Numbered from the stretch's first letter, positions 40,066 to 50,139 are shown. The stretch: 53,464 bases of DNA from Phycisphaeraceae bacterium (GCA_019636515.1 JAHBXI010000003.1:705478-758941); one strand, 5' to 3'. Notes: generated by a model from the sequence alone, not told the origin. Translations and numbers: made by a program.

Positions 40066-43000
40066 CTATGGATCCTGTGGAACCCAGTGCATGGGAGCGA
40101 CGGGAGGATCGTGCCCTTCCAGGGCCGCGGCGATCTTGGCCTGTATCCGTTCGAGTTCGGCGCGGGAGCGTTCGATGATGGCCCGCCTCCAGGCGACGGC
40201 GGCGGCGTCGGGGCTGATGCGGTCGAGTTGTCCGGTGAGGGCGGTCTGGGCTTTGCGCCAGGCGGCCAGGGCGTCGTCGCGCCGGCCGGCTCTCCACAGG
40301 GCGTCTCCGAGGTGGTCGAGGATGGTGGCGTTGTCGTCGTCCCCGGCGACGGCGGCGGCTCGTTCGAGCAGCGAAGCGGCGCCCTCGCCGCGTGAGCCGG
40401 TGACGGGATCGCTCCAGTCCTCGATGCGTCCTTGCATGTAGCGGAGCCAGGCGAAGGAGTCGATGACGTTGTGGCTGTCGGGTCGCAGGGTGTAGGCGCG
40501 GACCAGGAGCCGCTCGGCGAGAGCCTGATTTCGCCCGTCCTCAACAAGGTAATAGCCAAGGTCGTTGCAGGCCATCGGGTGGTCCGGGTGGATATCGAGG
40601 GCCTTGAGGAGGGCGGCCTCGGCGAGTTCTCGGCGCCCTCGCGTGGTACACAGGCCGCCGAACTGGTAGAAGAACTCGGCTCGGAGGAGGGCTGGGTCGG
40701 TGGGGAGTGAGCCTTCGTCCATGACGCGCTGGAGGATGGCGCGCTGCCCGTCAAGGCCGCCGATGACGTCTTCGAGATCGGCGATGTCCTCGATGGAACC
40801 GTGCTCGGCCACCAGGCTGAAGTAGGCGATCAGGATCGAGAGGTTCGGGTCGGGGGTGGTGAGGATGGCTCGCCGAAGAAACCAGACGGCATCACCGGGC
40901 ATGGCGGCGGTGTTGGCGAGTTCCTGGGCGGCCAGCGCGTAGATGGCGGGGGCGGCGGCGGGGGCGTCGCGTTCGGCCTGGGAGCACGCGGATCGGAGTG
41001 CCGAGATGTCGACGGGCCGCGCGGCGATCAGGACAAAGACTCGTGCCTGGTGCATGGGGGGGGCGAGGCGGGCGCCGCGGGTGACCAGCACGTCAAAGAT
41101 ATCGAGTATGGCGGAGTGATTCGCGCCCGGGCGCGGCACGGGCGGCACTCCGGGCCTGTCGGAAACCTCGAATTCTCCGGTGATCAACGAGCCGACGCGG
41201 TTCTGCTGATCGATGGTGAGGGAGCATCGGGCGGGGAGTTCTTCTCGCAGGACGGCCGCCGCGTCGCTGAGCCGGCCCTCGCGAGCCAGTTCCGCGGCGT
41301 AGGCGATGGTTAACTCGATCGGCCGCGGGGACGGTGAGAGGCGGTCAAGGGCCAGCGATCGGGCGACCTCCGGCCGGTGGAGGGCATCGCGGTTGAGGGA
41401 CTCGCGGGCCGAAGCAAGGGAAGGCCACGGCCGCTTTGCAAGGCGACTGGCCAGTTCGGTGTCGGCCTCCTGGGCGAGTCCCGCCGCGACGAGCACACGG
41501 GCCAGGGCGGTCCACAGCGCCGGGCTTTCCGGGTAGGTGGCGACCAGTCGCCGGACGGTGGTGACGGCTTCGCTGGCTCCATCACCGCCTTGCGTGGCCC
41601 GGCGTTCAAGCAACTGGGAGAGCATCGACACAAGCGAGTCGGCGAGAACACCCTCGTTCGCCAGTCGTGTCAGGGACGCCCGAGCCTGAGTGTCCATCCG
41701 TCGAGCCATCATTTCCTGGGCGGTCAGCCAACGCACGGCGCGGCCTTCGGGGGCGGCCTGACGGAGGAGTCGAACGGCCCTGGCGAGTTTGTCGTCGTCG
41801 GCCAGTGGGCTTGGGGCGGCGTAGAGGCCGATCAGGGTCTCGTAGGCGGCCTGGGCGTATGGATCGTCACCAAGCACGCTGATGGCGAATTGCTCGGCCG
41901 CGTCGGCACGCCCAGCCCGCAGCGCGATTCCAGTCGCCGCGAGACGCTGCTCGGCGGAGAGCCGGCCGGAAGACTCCGACGAAGCGGCCGGGAGTATTTC
42001 GAATGCCTCGGAGAAGCGCTGGCACTCGGAGAGGGCGCGTGCAAGCAACAGCGGGTCGTCGTCCGGCGCCGTGCGATGCAGGTCCGCCAGGGCGTCGTCG
42101 GCAAGGTCGTAGCGACCTGTCGAGGCCATCGCGTGAACGCGTGTCGCGAGGACCACGGCCTGGGCGAATCCCGGAGGAGATTGGACCGCCTTCTGGGCGG
42201 TGTCGAGCGCGTCGGCAAAGCGACCCATCAGCACGAGCCAGCGGATGCGGGCGACGTGGGCCACCCAGGACTTTGAACGCTCGAACTCGGCCAGTTCCCC
42301 CTCGGCCTCGATGGACGTGAGCATGAAGGTCCCGATGAGGACGAGGGTTCTTGGTGATTGCTCGACGAGGCGCACAAACTCGGTCACGCGTGCGCGGGGG
42401 TCGTTTCGAGGGTGCGTGGCGATGAGGTCCCAGAACACGTCGTCGGCCTCTGGTGAACGGGCCAGTGCCTGTCGCAGGATCGAACGCCCCGCTTCCCCGG
42501 GGGTCGCGGCGGCGATGGCCCGCTCCCACTGTCGGCGGGCGCTGTCACCCGGCAGCGGGCAGCGGTCGGCGAGTTCGCGGATCGCATCGGCCATGAGCGT
42601 CCGGGCTTCGTCGCTGCGCGCGATGTGCCGGATGACGGCGAGGTGGGTGTCCTCCAGGGGCGAATCCCGTCCCTCAAGTTCTCGGACGACCGTCCATGCG
42701 GCGGCAAGCGGCCGCCCGGTCGACCACAGGGCATGCATGCGGCGACGGAGCAGGTCCGGTGAGCCGGCCTCGCCGTCTTCCTCGGCGAGTTCGTACAGGG
42801 AGACCGCCGCCTGAGCGTCGCCCAGTCGAACCGCGGCGTCGGCGGCCATTCGCAGGAGTTCGGATCGTCGGCGGGCCAGGTCGATGACCTCCGTCCGAAG
42901 CCGCGTGGCCCAGGGGAGCGGGATGGGCATCGCGCCGGCCCTGGCCCCCGACTCGATGGCCGCTCGAAGCCGGCCTTGGGCGAGCAACGCCTCGGACAGG

Positions 43001-43701
43001 TCCGCCGCGACCAGGTATTCAAGGGCGGGGTCGGTGGCGTCGGCGATGAGTTCCTGCGCCCTTGCAAGCAGCGAGACGGCCTTGTCCGTTTGGGCGCTTT
43101 TGATCGCATCGCGCCCGACGATCCACCACACGCGAGGATCGTCCGATCCCCGTGAGCAGGCCATGGTGTACGAGCCGATGGCGGCCAGACGACGACCGGC
43201 CGCCGTTTGAGCATCACCCAGTTCGCGCCATGGCTCGTGCGCCGATGGGTCGAGGCGTGTCGCCTGGTCAAGGTCCGTGATGGCACCCTGATGATCTCCC
43301 GCCGCGGCTTTCCCCCGGCCCTGGGCGTAGAGGCGCAGCGCCTGGAGGACGATGGCCTCCGGCGGGCGAGGCACCAGAGGCGCGGGATCGATCGCCGGTC
43401 TGGAATGTGCTTCCGCCAGGATGTCGGCGAGCCGGGCCGAGGCGCGTTGCCAGGCCGGGGAACCGGGCTCGATCGGCTCCAGGTCCGACGGGTTGATCCC
43501 TTCGGGAATGGGCACGGGAGTCGGCCTGGCGGGAGCGGCCATCTGGAGTTCGGCGGCATCGCGCAGCGTGGAGACGGGGTCGGAGCCTGGTGCAAACACG
43601 GCCCATGGCGCCGACGAGTGCGGTGGAGCACGACCGGCCGTGGTGCCGGGCAAGGCGCACGCCAGGCAGGTCAACCACCGTGCGAGGTTCGACGTCGCCA
43701 T
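40066..43701 (-). CDS. Large secreted TPR-repeat protein
   Basis: A 1211-residue exported protein. The first 24 residues are a signal peptide (ARWLTCLACALPGTTAG). TPR units are clear near residues 120-190 (ALRLYAQGRGKAAAGDHQGA, ITDLDQATRLDPSAHEPW) and near 1060-1130 (LAEAALLKALDIHPDHPMA, LLVRAYTLRPDSHNVIDSFAW). The middle is helical with weaker repeats. TPR superhelices bind other proteins, so this may be a scaffold of the cell envelope. The gene begins only three bases after the stop of the Nth-like gene, and precedes yebC, so it is probably transcribed with the translation cluster. No enzymatic domain is seen. Confidence 0.82.
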   Translation of the reverse strand: MATSNLARWLTCLACALPGTTAGRAPPHSSAPWAVFAPGSDPVSTLRDAAELQMAAPARPTPVPIPEGINPSDLEPIEPGSPAWQRASARLADILAEAHSRPAIDPAPLVPRPPEAIVLQALRLYAQGRGKAAAGDHQGAITDLDQATRLDPSAHEPWRELGDAQTAAGRRLAAIGSYTMACSRGSDDPRVWWIVGRDAIKSAQTDKAVSLLARAQELIADATDPALEYLVAADLSEALLAQGRLRAAIESGARAGAMPIPLPWATRLRTEVIDLARRRSELLRMAADAAVRLGDAQAAVSLYELAEEDGEAGSPDLLRRRMHALWSTGRPLAAAWTVVRELEGRDSPLEDTHLAVIRHIARSDEARTLMADAIRELADRCPLPGDSARRQWERAIAAATPGEAGRSILRQALARSPEADDVFWDLIATHPRNDPRARVTEFVRLVEQSPRTLVLIGTFMLTSIEAEGELAEFERSKSWVAHVARIRWLVLMGRFADALDTAQKAVQSPPGFAQAVVLATRVHAMASTGRYDLADDALADLHRTAPDDDPLLLARALSECQRFSEAFEILPAASSESSGRLSAEQRLAATGIALRAGRADAAEQFAISVLGDDPYAQAAYETLIGLYAAPSPLADDDKLARAVRLLRQAAPEGRAVRWLTAQEMMARRMDTQARASLTRLANEGVLADSLVSMLSQLLERRATQGGDGASEAVTTVRRLVATYPESPALWTALARVLVAAGLAQEADTELASRLAKRPWPSLASARESLNRDALHRPEVARSLALDRLSPSPRPIELTIAYAAELAREGRLSDAAAVLREELPARCSLTIDQQNRVGSLITGEFEVSDRPGVPPVPRPGANHSAILDIFDVLVTRGARLAPPMHQARVFVLIAARPVDISALRSACSQAERDAPAAAPAIYALAAQELANTAAMPGDAVWFLRRAILTTPDPNLSILIAYFSLVAEHGSIEDIADLEDVIGGLDGQRAILQRVMDEGSLPTDPALLRAEFFYQFGGLCTTRGRRELAEAALLKALDIHPDHPMACNDLGYYLVEDGRNQALAERLLVRAYTLRPDSHNVIDSFAWLRYMQGRIEDWSDPVTGSRGEGAASLLERAAAVAGDDDNATILDHLGDALWRAGRRDDALAAWRKAQTALTGQLDRISPDAAAVAWRRAIIERSRAELERIQAKIAAALEGHDPPVAPMHWVPQDP

Positions 43702-43704
43702 CGT

Positions 43705-44451
43705 TCAGGCTTCTCCACCCTTGACGGCCTTGCGGCGCGTGGCCGTGGGTTTTCGTCGTTGCGGTCGCTCGTCGGACGAAGCGTCCGATGAGGCCGACGC
43801 CTTCTGGCGCGCTTTGCGAGAATCGGGGGTTTCCTCGTCTGACCAGGCCCGAAGGAGCGGCCAAACCTCGTGGGCATCCTCGGCCTTGATCTGCCTGGAG
43901 AGCCAGGAGGCGGCTTCCTGGGCGGTCATGGAAGGTGAGAGGACCCCGTTGGCCGCGAGCAGGGCGGCGAGCCGCTCGTCGGTCGGGACGGCGTGTCCTC
44001 CGAAGCGGATCAGCATCATGCGGTCAACGACGAACGGCGGGATTCCATCGAGCGATTCGAGATAGGACCGTGTGTCGCGCTTCCCGCCGTCCACCTGCGA
44101 TGAAAGGCTGACGGCGTACTCGCGCTGGTAGAGGTCAAAGAGGATGGCGCGGAGCCTGGCGGCGCGCTCTTCTCCGCGGGGGTAGCGTTCTCCCAGGACG
44201 GCGGCGGTTTCCTCGGGAAGTCCGACACGCAGTTCGTTGTAGTCGATGTAGGCATCCTTGAGGCGTTTGAACGCGTTGCGAGCCTGCGACGTGGTCGCCT
44301 CCCAGAGCAGGCAGGAGTAGATCAGTTCGTCGACAAGCGGGTCGATCCACGAGGGGGAGTTGGGCGGGTCGTCGGCCAGAGCGGGGCCGAACCTGGCGCG
44401 AAGCCTCTTGATGAGCGTGGCCAGGCGTTTGCCGGGATCGGTGGAACTCAC
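43705..44451 (-). CDS. Nth-like (HhH-GPD fold) protein without catalytic lysine
   Basis: A 248-residue protein that follows the endonuclease III layout. DELIYSCLLWEATTSQARNA matches the first core helix, and RAARLRAILFDLYQ the pre-hairpin helix. YLESLDGIPPFVVDRMMLIRFG then stands where the helix-hairpin-helix LPGVGRKTA...F would be, and HAVPTDERLAALL carries the conserved Asp. The catalytic Lys of the hairpin is absent (PPFVVDR replaces GRKTANV) and no iron-sulphur cysteines follow. It therefore looks like a DNA-binding or purely structural relative rather than an active glycosylase. The C-terminal 45 residues are Arg/Lys/Ser rich. It overlaps rbfA by four bases, so it is coupled to the translation cluster. 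Confidence 0.68.
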   Translation of the reverse strand: MSSTDPGKRLATLIKRLRARFGPALADDPPNSPSWIDPLVDELIYSCLLWEATTSQARNAFKRLKDAYIDYNELRVGLPEETAAVLGERYPRGEERAARLRAILFDLYQREYAVSLSSQVDGGKRDTRSYLESLDGIPPFVVDRMMLIRFGGHAVPTDERLAALLAANGVLSPSMTAQEAASWLSRQIKAEDAHEVWPLLRAWSDEETPDSRKARQKASASSDASSDERPQRRKPTATRRKAVKGGEA

Positions 44452-44912
44452 GAGCCGCGCTCCTTTGGTTGATCTCCGGCCGGGGTGTTCGGCGTGGGCG
44501 GAGCGATATCCGTGGCGGCAGGCGGAGGCGTGGCATCGGCGCGGGGCCTCCAGCCGGGGGCCGGTTCGCTTGAAGTTGCCGCGGCGCGGTTGATCGCCCC
44601 GAGCACCCTGGCCTCCTTCTTGAGCCTGGTGTCGGTGACGAAGTGAAGTTTCGGCATGACGCGCAGGTCAACGATCTCGGAGACTTCGTGTCGCAGGTGG
44701 GCGGCCGCGGCGCGCAGACCGTGCATGGTCAGCGGCTCGTCGGACGCGGGGAACACCGAGACCATGACGCGGGCCTCGGCCATGTCGGGGCTGACATCGA
44801 CCCCCGTGACGGTGATGAGGCCGCGGATGCGTGGATCGGCGAATCCGCGGGCCACGACTTCCTGGACGGCCCGGGTGAGGGTCGCCGAGACTCGTTCGGA
44901 TCGTCGTGTCAT
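44448..44912 (-). CDS. rbfA: Ribosome-binding factor A
   Basis: RbfA (154 residues) helps mature the 5' end of 16S rRNA in the 30S subunit. The KH-like core is typical: RSERVSATLTRAVQEVVARG, DPRIRGLITVTGVDVSPDM, EARVMVSVFPAS, LRHEVSEIVDLRVMPKLHF. Residues after 110 are a Pro/Ala-rich tail. It overlaps the DUF503 gene upstream and the Nth-like gene downstream by four bases each, so translation of the three is linked. Order nusA-infB-ylxP-rbfA matches many bacteria, although truB does not follow here. Confidence 0.95.
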   Translation of the reverse strand: MTRRSERVSATLTRAVQEVVARGFADPRIRGLITVTGVDVSPDMAEARVMVSVFPASDEPLTMHGLRAAAAHLRHEVSEIVDLRVMPKLHFVTDTRLKKEARVLGAINRAAATSSEPAPGWRPRADATPPPAATDIAPPTPNTPAGDQPKERGS

Positions 44913-45376
44913 GGCATGGCTTCCCGTGGCGACCGATCGGCTTCCTCGGCGCGGCGGAGCATTTCGGCGTCGATATCGCGGTCCTGGAGGGGCAGTCCTG
45001 CCCGCGGGGCGAGCGAGGTGGGATGCTGATCCTGGCCCTGGTCCGGGCCTTTATTCTTGCCCTGTTGGCGGTGGTGGGAGGCCTCGGTGAATCCGTGGAG
45101 GATCTGGCGTGAAGTGTCGCCCAGTTCCGCGCCGCCCAGTTGGCGGAGTTTGGCGGTGATCCGGTCGAGTGTCTCTCCGATGTGCCGTCCCTCGCGACCG
45201 ACGATCGCCATGCCCATGACGGCGATCGACGGGTTGTCGAGGCCGTCCACCTCGGCGATCGAGACCAGGTGCTCGCGGTGGAAGCGGTCTTTCACGGAGT
45301 TGACCACCCGGCGTTTGTCCTTGAGTGACTCGGCGCCGTGGATGAGAAGTTCAAACTGGAGGATGCCGATGACCAT
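44909..45376 (-). CDS. ylxP: DUF503 (YlxP-like) protein
   Basis: A 155-residue protein of the DUF503 family, usually encoded between infB and rbfA and linked to ribosome assembly. The domain (residues 1-95) has a ferredoxin-like pattern: GILQFELLIHGAESLKDKRR, VVNSVKDRFHREHLVSIAEV, ALVG-like MGMAIVGREGRHIGETLDRI. The remaining 60 residues are polar (HHRQQGKNKGPDQGQDQ) and appear disordered. It lies 75 bases after infB and overlaps rbfA by four bases. Its molecular role is not firmly known in any species. Confidence 0.9.
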   Translation of the reverse strand: MVIGILQFELLIHGAESLKDKRRVVNSVKDRFHREHLVSIAEVDGLDNPSIAVMGMAIVGREGRHIGETLDRITAKLRQLGGAELGDTSRQILHGFTEASHHRQQGKNKGPDQGQDQHPTSLAPRAGLPLQDRDIDAEMLRRAEEADRSPREAMP

Positions 45377-45451
45377 GGCTCGATGGAGCGGGGCGTCCGT
45401 CGCCGTGCCGGAGAGCCCGCGGGTCGGGCCCCGGGGATCACGTACGGGCGA

Positions 45452-48208
45452 TCACAGCGTGCGCTTGACCTCCACCTGCTTGTAGCACTCGAGGATATCG
45501 CCTTCCTTGATGTCGTCGTATCCGACGATCTTCATGCCGCACTCCATGCCGGCGCGGACCTCCTTGGCGTCGTCCTTGAAGCGCTTGAGTTGCTCGAGGC
45601 GCCGGTCGTTCTCGATGACCACGCCGCTTCGGGTGACGCGGATGAGCGCGTCGCGCTGCACGTTGCCGTCGGTGACGTAGCAGCCGGCGATGGTGCCGAC
45701 CTTGCTGACCTTGAAGACCTGGCGGACCTCCGCGTGACCGAGGATTTCCTGCCGCAGTTCGGGGGACAAGAGCCCCTCGGCGGCCTGCTTGAGGTCGTCG
45801 GTGATGTGGTAGATGACCTGGTAGGTCCGGATCTCGACGCCCTTGTGGTCGGCCATGGTGCGGGACTTGCCCGACGGGATGACGTTGAAGCCGATGATGA
45901 TGGCGCGGGACGCCTGGGCCAGGACCACGTCGCTCTCGGTGATTCCGCCGACGGCGGCGTGCAGGACGCGGACCTTGACCTCGTCGGTCTTGATCTTCTC
46001 GACCTCCGACCGCAGGACGTCGACGGTGCCCTGCTCGGCGGCCTTGAGGACGATAAGAATTTCCTTGGTCTCCTTCTCGGCGATCTGGGAGAAGAAACTG
46101 TCGAGGGTAACCTTGGGGGCGGCGAGTTGCTGCTCTCGCTCGCGCCGGCGCCGCTGCTCGGCGGCGTCCTGCGCCTTTTTCAGCGAGTCAACGACGTAAA
46201 AGCGGTCGCCGGCGTCGGGGACCTCGTCGATGCCGGAGATCACGACCGGGTGCGGGGGCGTGTCCTCCCGCACGCGGACGCCGGTGTCGTCGGTCATGTC
46301 GCGGACGCGGCCGTAGGCCCTTCCGGCGACGATGAAGTCGCCGACCTTCAGCCGCCCCTGCTGGATAAGAAGGCTCGCGACCGCGCCGCGACCCTCCTCG
46401 GTGCGGGCCTCGATCACGGTCCCGGCGGCCATGCCGCCGAAATCGGCCTTGAGGTCGCGGAGTTGGGCCTGATAATCGAGAGTTTCAAGAAGTTCGGGTA
46501 TTCCCTCGCCGGTGACCGCCGAGACTTTGACAACCTCGGTGTCCCCTCCCCACTGGACGGAGTTGAGCCCGTGCTCGGCGAGTTGGCCCAGGGTCTTCTG
46601 GATCGCGTTCTCGGTGGCGTCGGGCCGGTCGATCTTGTTGAGCGCGACGACCAGCGGGACCTTCGCGGCCTTGGCGTGGTTGATGGACTCGACGGTCTGG
46701 GGCATCACTCCCTCGGGGGCGGAGACGACCAGCACGACCACGTCGGTCATCGTCGCCCCGCGGGAGCGCATGCTGGTGAACGCCTCGTGGCCGGGGGTGT
46801 CGAGGAAGACGACTTCCTTCGTATCGCCGCCGACGGAGACCTTCGCGCGGAACGCGCTGGTCCGCTGGGTGATGCCTCCGGCTTCGCCCGCCGCGACGTT
46901 GGCGTTGCGGATCCGATCGAGCAGCGACGTCTTTCCGTGGTCGACGTGCCCGAGGATGGTCACGACCGGGCCACGGGGGCGCTCATCCACCATCTTGCGT
47001 TGCTCGTAATCCGCGTGGACCGTCTGCTCGGCCGTGCGGGCTTCCTGGACTTCGAGTTCAATGTCGAAGTCCAGCATGATCTCCTGGGCCTTGGCGGGGT
47101 CGAGCCCGGCGTTGATCGTGGTCAGGATCCCCTGGTTGAAGAGCCTCTTGAGGATCTCGGCGCCTTTGACCCCCGTGGCGGCGGAGAGGTCCTTGATCGT
47201 GAACGGGGCCGTGATGCGCACGACGCCGCCGGTTTCCGCGGCGGTCTCCGCGCGCTGCGACGGTCCGCGGTTGAGGTCCTGGCGGTGCTTGCGGATGGTT
47301 CCGCCGGCGCGGGCGAGCCTGGCCTCGCGTTCGATCAGGTCCTGCTCGCTGTAGATGCCCGGGGTCGACCAGTCCGCGCTGGCCCGGCGGTTGGGGGATA
47401 TTCCGGTCGTGCGCTTGGGGCCGACGGGCGCGGGAGCCGGGCCCTTGGTTCGGCGGGGGCTTCGTCCGCGGTCGTCTTCCTCCGATCCTGATCCGCCGGG
47501 TCGGGGTCCGGAACCGGCTGTCCCCGGGCCGGCCGGCCGGCGGGGACGTGGAGACTCGACCTGTTCGGGCGCCTCGACGCGAACCACCTTCGGGCCGCTC
47601 AGGCGGACTTTCTGCACTTCCAACTTCTGCCCGGCCGGAGAAACCACCGTCGGTCGCGTCGGGATGTTCATCGGCGCGGGCTTGACCGGAGGTGACGGCG
47701 CGGCGGGCGGGGTTGGTGTCTCGGCCGAGCGGCCGGGTCGGTCGAGTTCCGGCGGGGTGAGGCGAGTGGGAGCGGCCGAAGCGTGCGAAGGGCGAGTGAC
47801 CACCGCGGTAGCACCCGAGGAGTCGGCGGCGGGCACCACGGGAGCGACGGGAGGGGGCGCTTCGGCCACGGCCTGCGCGGTGGATCCGTCGGACTCCGCA
47901 TCCCCGGACAGGCGATGGCCGTTGGCCCCGGCCGACGCCGCCTTGGCGCGTCGAGGGGTGGTCTTGCGCGCCTCGTGCGCGGCCTCGGCCGCCTGGTCGA
48001 TCTTCGCCGCGGTCTCGACCGCGGTGGCGACCTGGCTTCCGCCGGCGTGGAACCACTCCTTGATCGACTCGGCCAGCCCGATGGTCACCGCGGACATGTG
48101 GTTCTTCACCACGTCCTTGGAGATCCCCTCATCCCAGCACTTCTGGATGATGAGTTTGGACTCGACGTTGAGTTCTTTGGCGATCTCGAAAATGCGCTTC
48201 TGAGCCAA
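45452..48208 (-). CDS. infB: Translation initiation factor IF-2
   Basis: IF-2 (918 residues) brings fMet-tRNA to the 30S subunit and joins the subunits. An IF2_N helix opens the protein ([20 protein letters not shown]). A Pro/Ala/Arg-rich linker of about 230 residues follows. A second IF2_N segment ([18 protein letters not shown]) leads into the G domain: G1 [15 protein letters not shown]3 [12 protein letters not shown]4 [10 protein letters not shown]. Domains II-IV follow, ending in [16 protein letters not shown] chose TTG at 48208 because GGAG lies nearby and the protein then starts at the conserved [15 protein letters not shown] at 48238 is the alternative. It sits 101 bases after nusA; ylxR and the L7Ae-like gene often found between them are absent. 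Confidence 0.96.
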   Translation of the reverse strand: MAQKRIFEIAKELNVESKLIIQKCWDEGISKDVVKNHMSAVTIGLAESIKEWFHAGGSQVATAVETAAKIDQAAEAAHEARKTTPRRAKAASAGANGHRLSGDAESDGSTAQAVAEAPPPVAPVVPAADSSGATAVVTRPSHASAAPTRLTPPELDRPGRSAETPTPPAAPSPPVKPAPMNIPTRPTVVSPAGQKLEVQKVRLSGPKVVRVEAPEQVESPRPRRPAGPGTAGSGPRPGGSGSEEDDRGRSPRRTKGPAPAPVGPKRTTGISPNRRASADWSTPGIYSEQDLIEREARLARAGGTIRKHRQDLNRGPSQRAETAAETGGVVRITAPFTIKDLSAATGVKGAEILKRLFNQGILTTINAGLDPAKAQEIMLDFDIELEVQEARTAEQTVHADYEQRKMVDERPRGPVVTILGHVDHGKTSLLDRIRNANVAAGEAGGITQRTSAFRAKVSVGGDTKEVVFLDTPGHEAFTSMRSRGATMTDVVVLVVSAPEGVMPQTVESINHAKAAKVPLVVALNKIDRPDATENAIQKTLGQLAEHGLNSVQWGGDTEVVKVSAVTGEGIPELLETLDYQAQLRDLKADFGGMAAGTVIEARTEEGRGAVASLLIQQGRLKVGDFIVAGRAYGRVRDMTDDTGVRVREDTPPHPVVISGIDEVPDAGDRFYVVDSLKKAQDAAEQRRRREREQQLAAPKVTLDSFFSQIAEKETKEILIVLKAAEQGTVDVLRSEVEKIKTDEVKVRVLHAAVGGITESDVVLAQASRAIIIGFNVIPSGKSRTMADHKGVEIRTYQVIYHITDDLKQAAEGLLSPELRQEILGHAEVRQVFKVSKVGTIAGCYVTDGNVQRDALIRVTRSGVVIENDRRLEQLKRFKDDAKEVRAGMECGMKIVGYDDIKEGDILECYKQVEVKRTL

Positions 48209-48309
48209 ACGCTGTCTCCGCGTGGGGGCCGTCCACAAGACCGCCCAATGAACCGTTTACGTTCCGAATCCGCCGGAGGAACTTTCGTCCGGGCCGGCGG
48301 CGTGTGTCT

Positions 48310-49707
48310 CTAGGACTGTCCGAGGATGTCCGCCGCCCGCGCCTCTCCGGAACCGGCGTCGGCTGGCTGTCCGTCTTTTGTCGGTGTCTCGACGGGAGCC
48401 GCTCCGCCCAGGATCGCGGCGGCGGCCGCTTCTCCGGCCTCGACCGATCCCGCGGGCTCGTCGGACAGCAGGGCGAGCCGGTCGGCCTCGGCCTGTGCCT
48501 TGGCGAGCCGCTCCTTGGCTTCCTTGTCCCGCTGCTGCTGCTCGGCGACTTCCTTGGCGCGGATCGAGGCGCGTTCGACCATCGCCCGGCCGAGTTCCTC
48601 GGCGATCTGGAGTTCGGTGACGAGGACCTCGGCGCCGACTTCCTCGATGTCGAAGACGCTGACCATTCCCAGGGCGGCGAGCCGGTCGGTCATCTGCTCG
48701 GTGACGCCCTCGACCTGGAGAAGAGTCTGGGCCATGGTCTCCAGGCCCTTGGTGAATTCCTCGGGGGTGAGGATGTCGATGTCCCATCCGGTGAGCCTGG
48801 CGGCGAGGCGGACGTTCTGTCCTCGCTTGCCGATGGCCAGGGAGAGTTGGTCGTCTCGGACGACGACGGTGGCCCTGCCGAGTTCGAAGCACAACGAGAT
48901 CTCGGCGACCTCGGCTGGCTTCAGGGCGTTTTGGATGAGGATCTGGCTCGATTCGTTCCAGCGGACGATGTCGATTTTTTCACCGTTGAGTTCGTCGACG
49001 ATGTTCTTGATGCGGCTGCCCCTGACGCCGACGCACGCCCCGACCGCGTCGACTTTGGAGTCAACGCTTGACACGGCGATCTTGGTCCGGTACCCGGCCT
49101 CGCGGGCCATGGCCTTGATCTCGATCACGCGCTCGGCGACCTCGGGGACCTCGACCTCGAAGAGCCGCTTGATGAAATCGGGGTGTGAGCGTGAGAGGAC
49201 GATCTTGACCTGAGAGCCGGCGTCGCGCACGTCGAGCAGGAGGCAGCGCACGCGGTCGTTGGGCTGGAACTGCTCCCCGGGGATCTGCTCGCTCGGCGGC
49301 ATGAACGCCTCGGCGCGGTCGACGGTGACGATCAGGGACCGTGCCTCGTACCGCTGAGCGACGCCGGTGGCGATGTCTCCCACTCGCTTGGTGAATTCCT
49401 CCAGGATGCTCGAGCGCTCGTCGTCGCGGAACTTCTGGATCATGACCTGCTTGAACGTCTGGGCGGCGATGCGGCCGAAGGTCTCCGGGGACATGTCGAG
49501 CGGCTCGCCGTGGCGGCGGATGTCGATTTTTCCCGAGATGGCATCGACCGAGCAGGTGAACTCCTCGGGGTCGAGGGTGTTGAAGTGCTTGCGCGCGGCC
49601 GACACCATGGCCATTTCCAGGTCCCGAATCAGCAGCGAGCGGTCGATGTTCCGGTCGCGGGCGATCGAGTCCAGGATCCTGAGCATCTCTTGTGCGTTCA
49701 TGGCCAT
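48310..49707 (-). CDS. nusA: Transcription termination/antitermination protein NusA
   Basis: NusA (465 residues) binds RNA polymerase and modulates pausing, termination and antitermination. The N-terminal polymerase-binding domain (ARDRNIDRSLLIRDLEMAMV, AARKHFNTLDPEEF) is followed by an S1 domain (DRAEAFMPPSEQIPGEQF) and two KH domains (CVGVRGSRIKNIVDELNGEK; SLAIGKRGQNVRLAARLTGW). A helical acidic tail with VFDIEEVGAEVLV follows, then an Ala/Glu-rich end. ATG at 49707 has AAGGA about eight bases upstream; M37 (49701) is a close alternative. rimP, usual upstream neighbour, is missing: the gene is led by a 425-base leader with its own promoter and terminator. Confidence 0.96.
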   Translation of the reverse strand: MAMNAQEMLRILDSIARDRNIDRSLLIRDLEMAMVSAARKHFNTLDPEEFTCSVDAISGKIDIRRHGEPLDMSPETFGRIAAQTFKQVMIQKFRDDERSSILEEFTKRVGDIATGVAQRYEARSLIVTVDRAEAFMPPSEQIPGEQFQPNDRVRCLLLDVRDAGSQVKIVLSRSHPDFIKRLFEVEVPEVAERVIEIKAMAREAGYRTKIAVSSVDSKVDAVGACVGVRGSRIKNIVDELNGEKIDIVRWNESSQILIQNALKPAEVAEISLCFELGRATVVVRDDQLSLAIGKRGQNVRLAARLTGWDIDILTPEEFTKGLETMAQTLLQVEGVTEQMTDRLAALGMVSVFDIEEVGAEVLVTELQIAEELGRAMVERASIRAKEVAEQQQRDKEAKERLAKAQAEADRLALLSDEPAGSVEAGEAAAAAILGGAAPVETPTKDGQPADAGSGEARAADILGQS

Positions 49708-50133
49708 CGACCCCATCCTTTCCACGGTCTCGTGATGTCTGGTTTTCCAACTACGGCCCGGTTTGCGGCCGCTTCGTCGAGTCGGTCGCCGCCCCGTCGC
49801 CCCGTCCACTGTGTCTCCCGCACCAGCGCCCCGCCGGAGAGGGAGAATCCCAAAAACACAACGGCCGCCGGTGATCGTGAATCACCCGCGGCCCGGCGGC
49901 GTTCGGCCCTCCCGGATCCGGGAGAGCCACCTTCCTCGGCGAGAAACTCAGGCCATGCGCCCCCCCTTGGTCGGAGAAAGACGCCGGCCGGCGTTCGACG
50001 CCGCGGGGTCACACCGATCGCGCACGCGATCAGTCATCGGTGTGGACCGCTTACCGGGCATGGTTGAAAGCCGCGAGCATGACGCACCTCGAAGCAGATA
50101 AACCACGGCGGCGTGCGGGAACCATCCCGCACC
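49708..50133 (-). ncRNA. Predicted nusA leader RNA or independent small RNA
   Basis: From the promoter at 50140-50167 the predicted minus-strand transcript runs about 425 bases to nusA. It includes several stable hairpins, for example GTGCGGGA/TCCCGCAC just after the start and CACACCGAT/ATCGGTGTG further on, and an intrinsic terminator about 285 bases in. I compared it by eye with RNase P RNA, SRP RNA, tmRNA and T-box leaders and found no convincing match. A 104-codon frame in it (from GTG 50012) has no ribosome site and no family text. Confidence 0.45.
49851..49893 (-). terminator. Intrinsic terminator inside the nusA leader
   Basis: On the minus strand GGCCGCGGGTGAT pairs with ATCACCGGCGGCC (13 positions, one G-G mismatch) around the loop TCACG and is followed by GTTGTGTTTTTGG. 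This is a strong Rho-independent terminator placed about 140 bases before nusA and after the predicted start point. On the plus strand no T run follows, so it works for minus transcription. Confidence 0.72.
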
Positions 50134-50139
50134 GGCCGT

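Noticed and set aside
45338..47491. 717-codon plus frame opposite infB
   Set aside because: Asp/Leu/Gly-rich antisense shadow of IF-2; no family text or ribosome site.
49698..50012. 104-codon minus frame in the nusA leader, considered as ylxR or rimP
   Set aside because: No CxxC or RimP motifs, no ribosome site, and it spans the terminator.
49851..50133. RNase P RNA, SRP RNA or T-box identity of the nusA leader
   Set aside because: GAGGAAGGTGGC resembles the RNase P GAGGAAAGTC element only partly, and the 3' conserved ACAGAA region is missing; SRP and T-box signatures are also absent.
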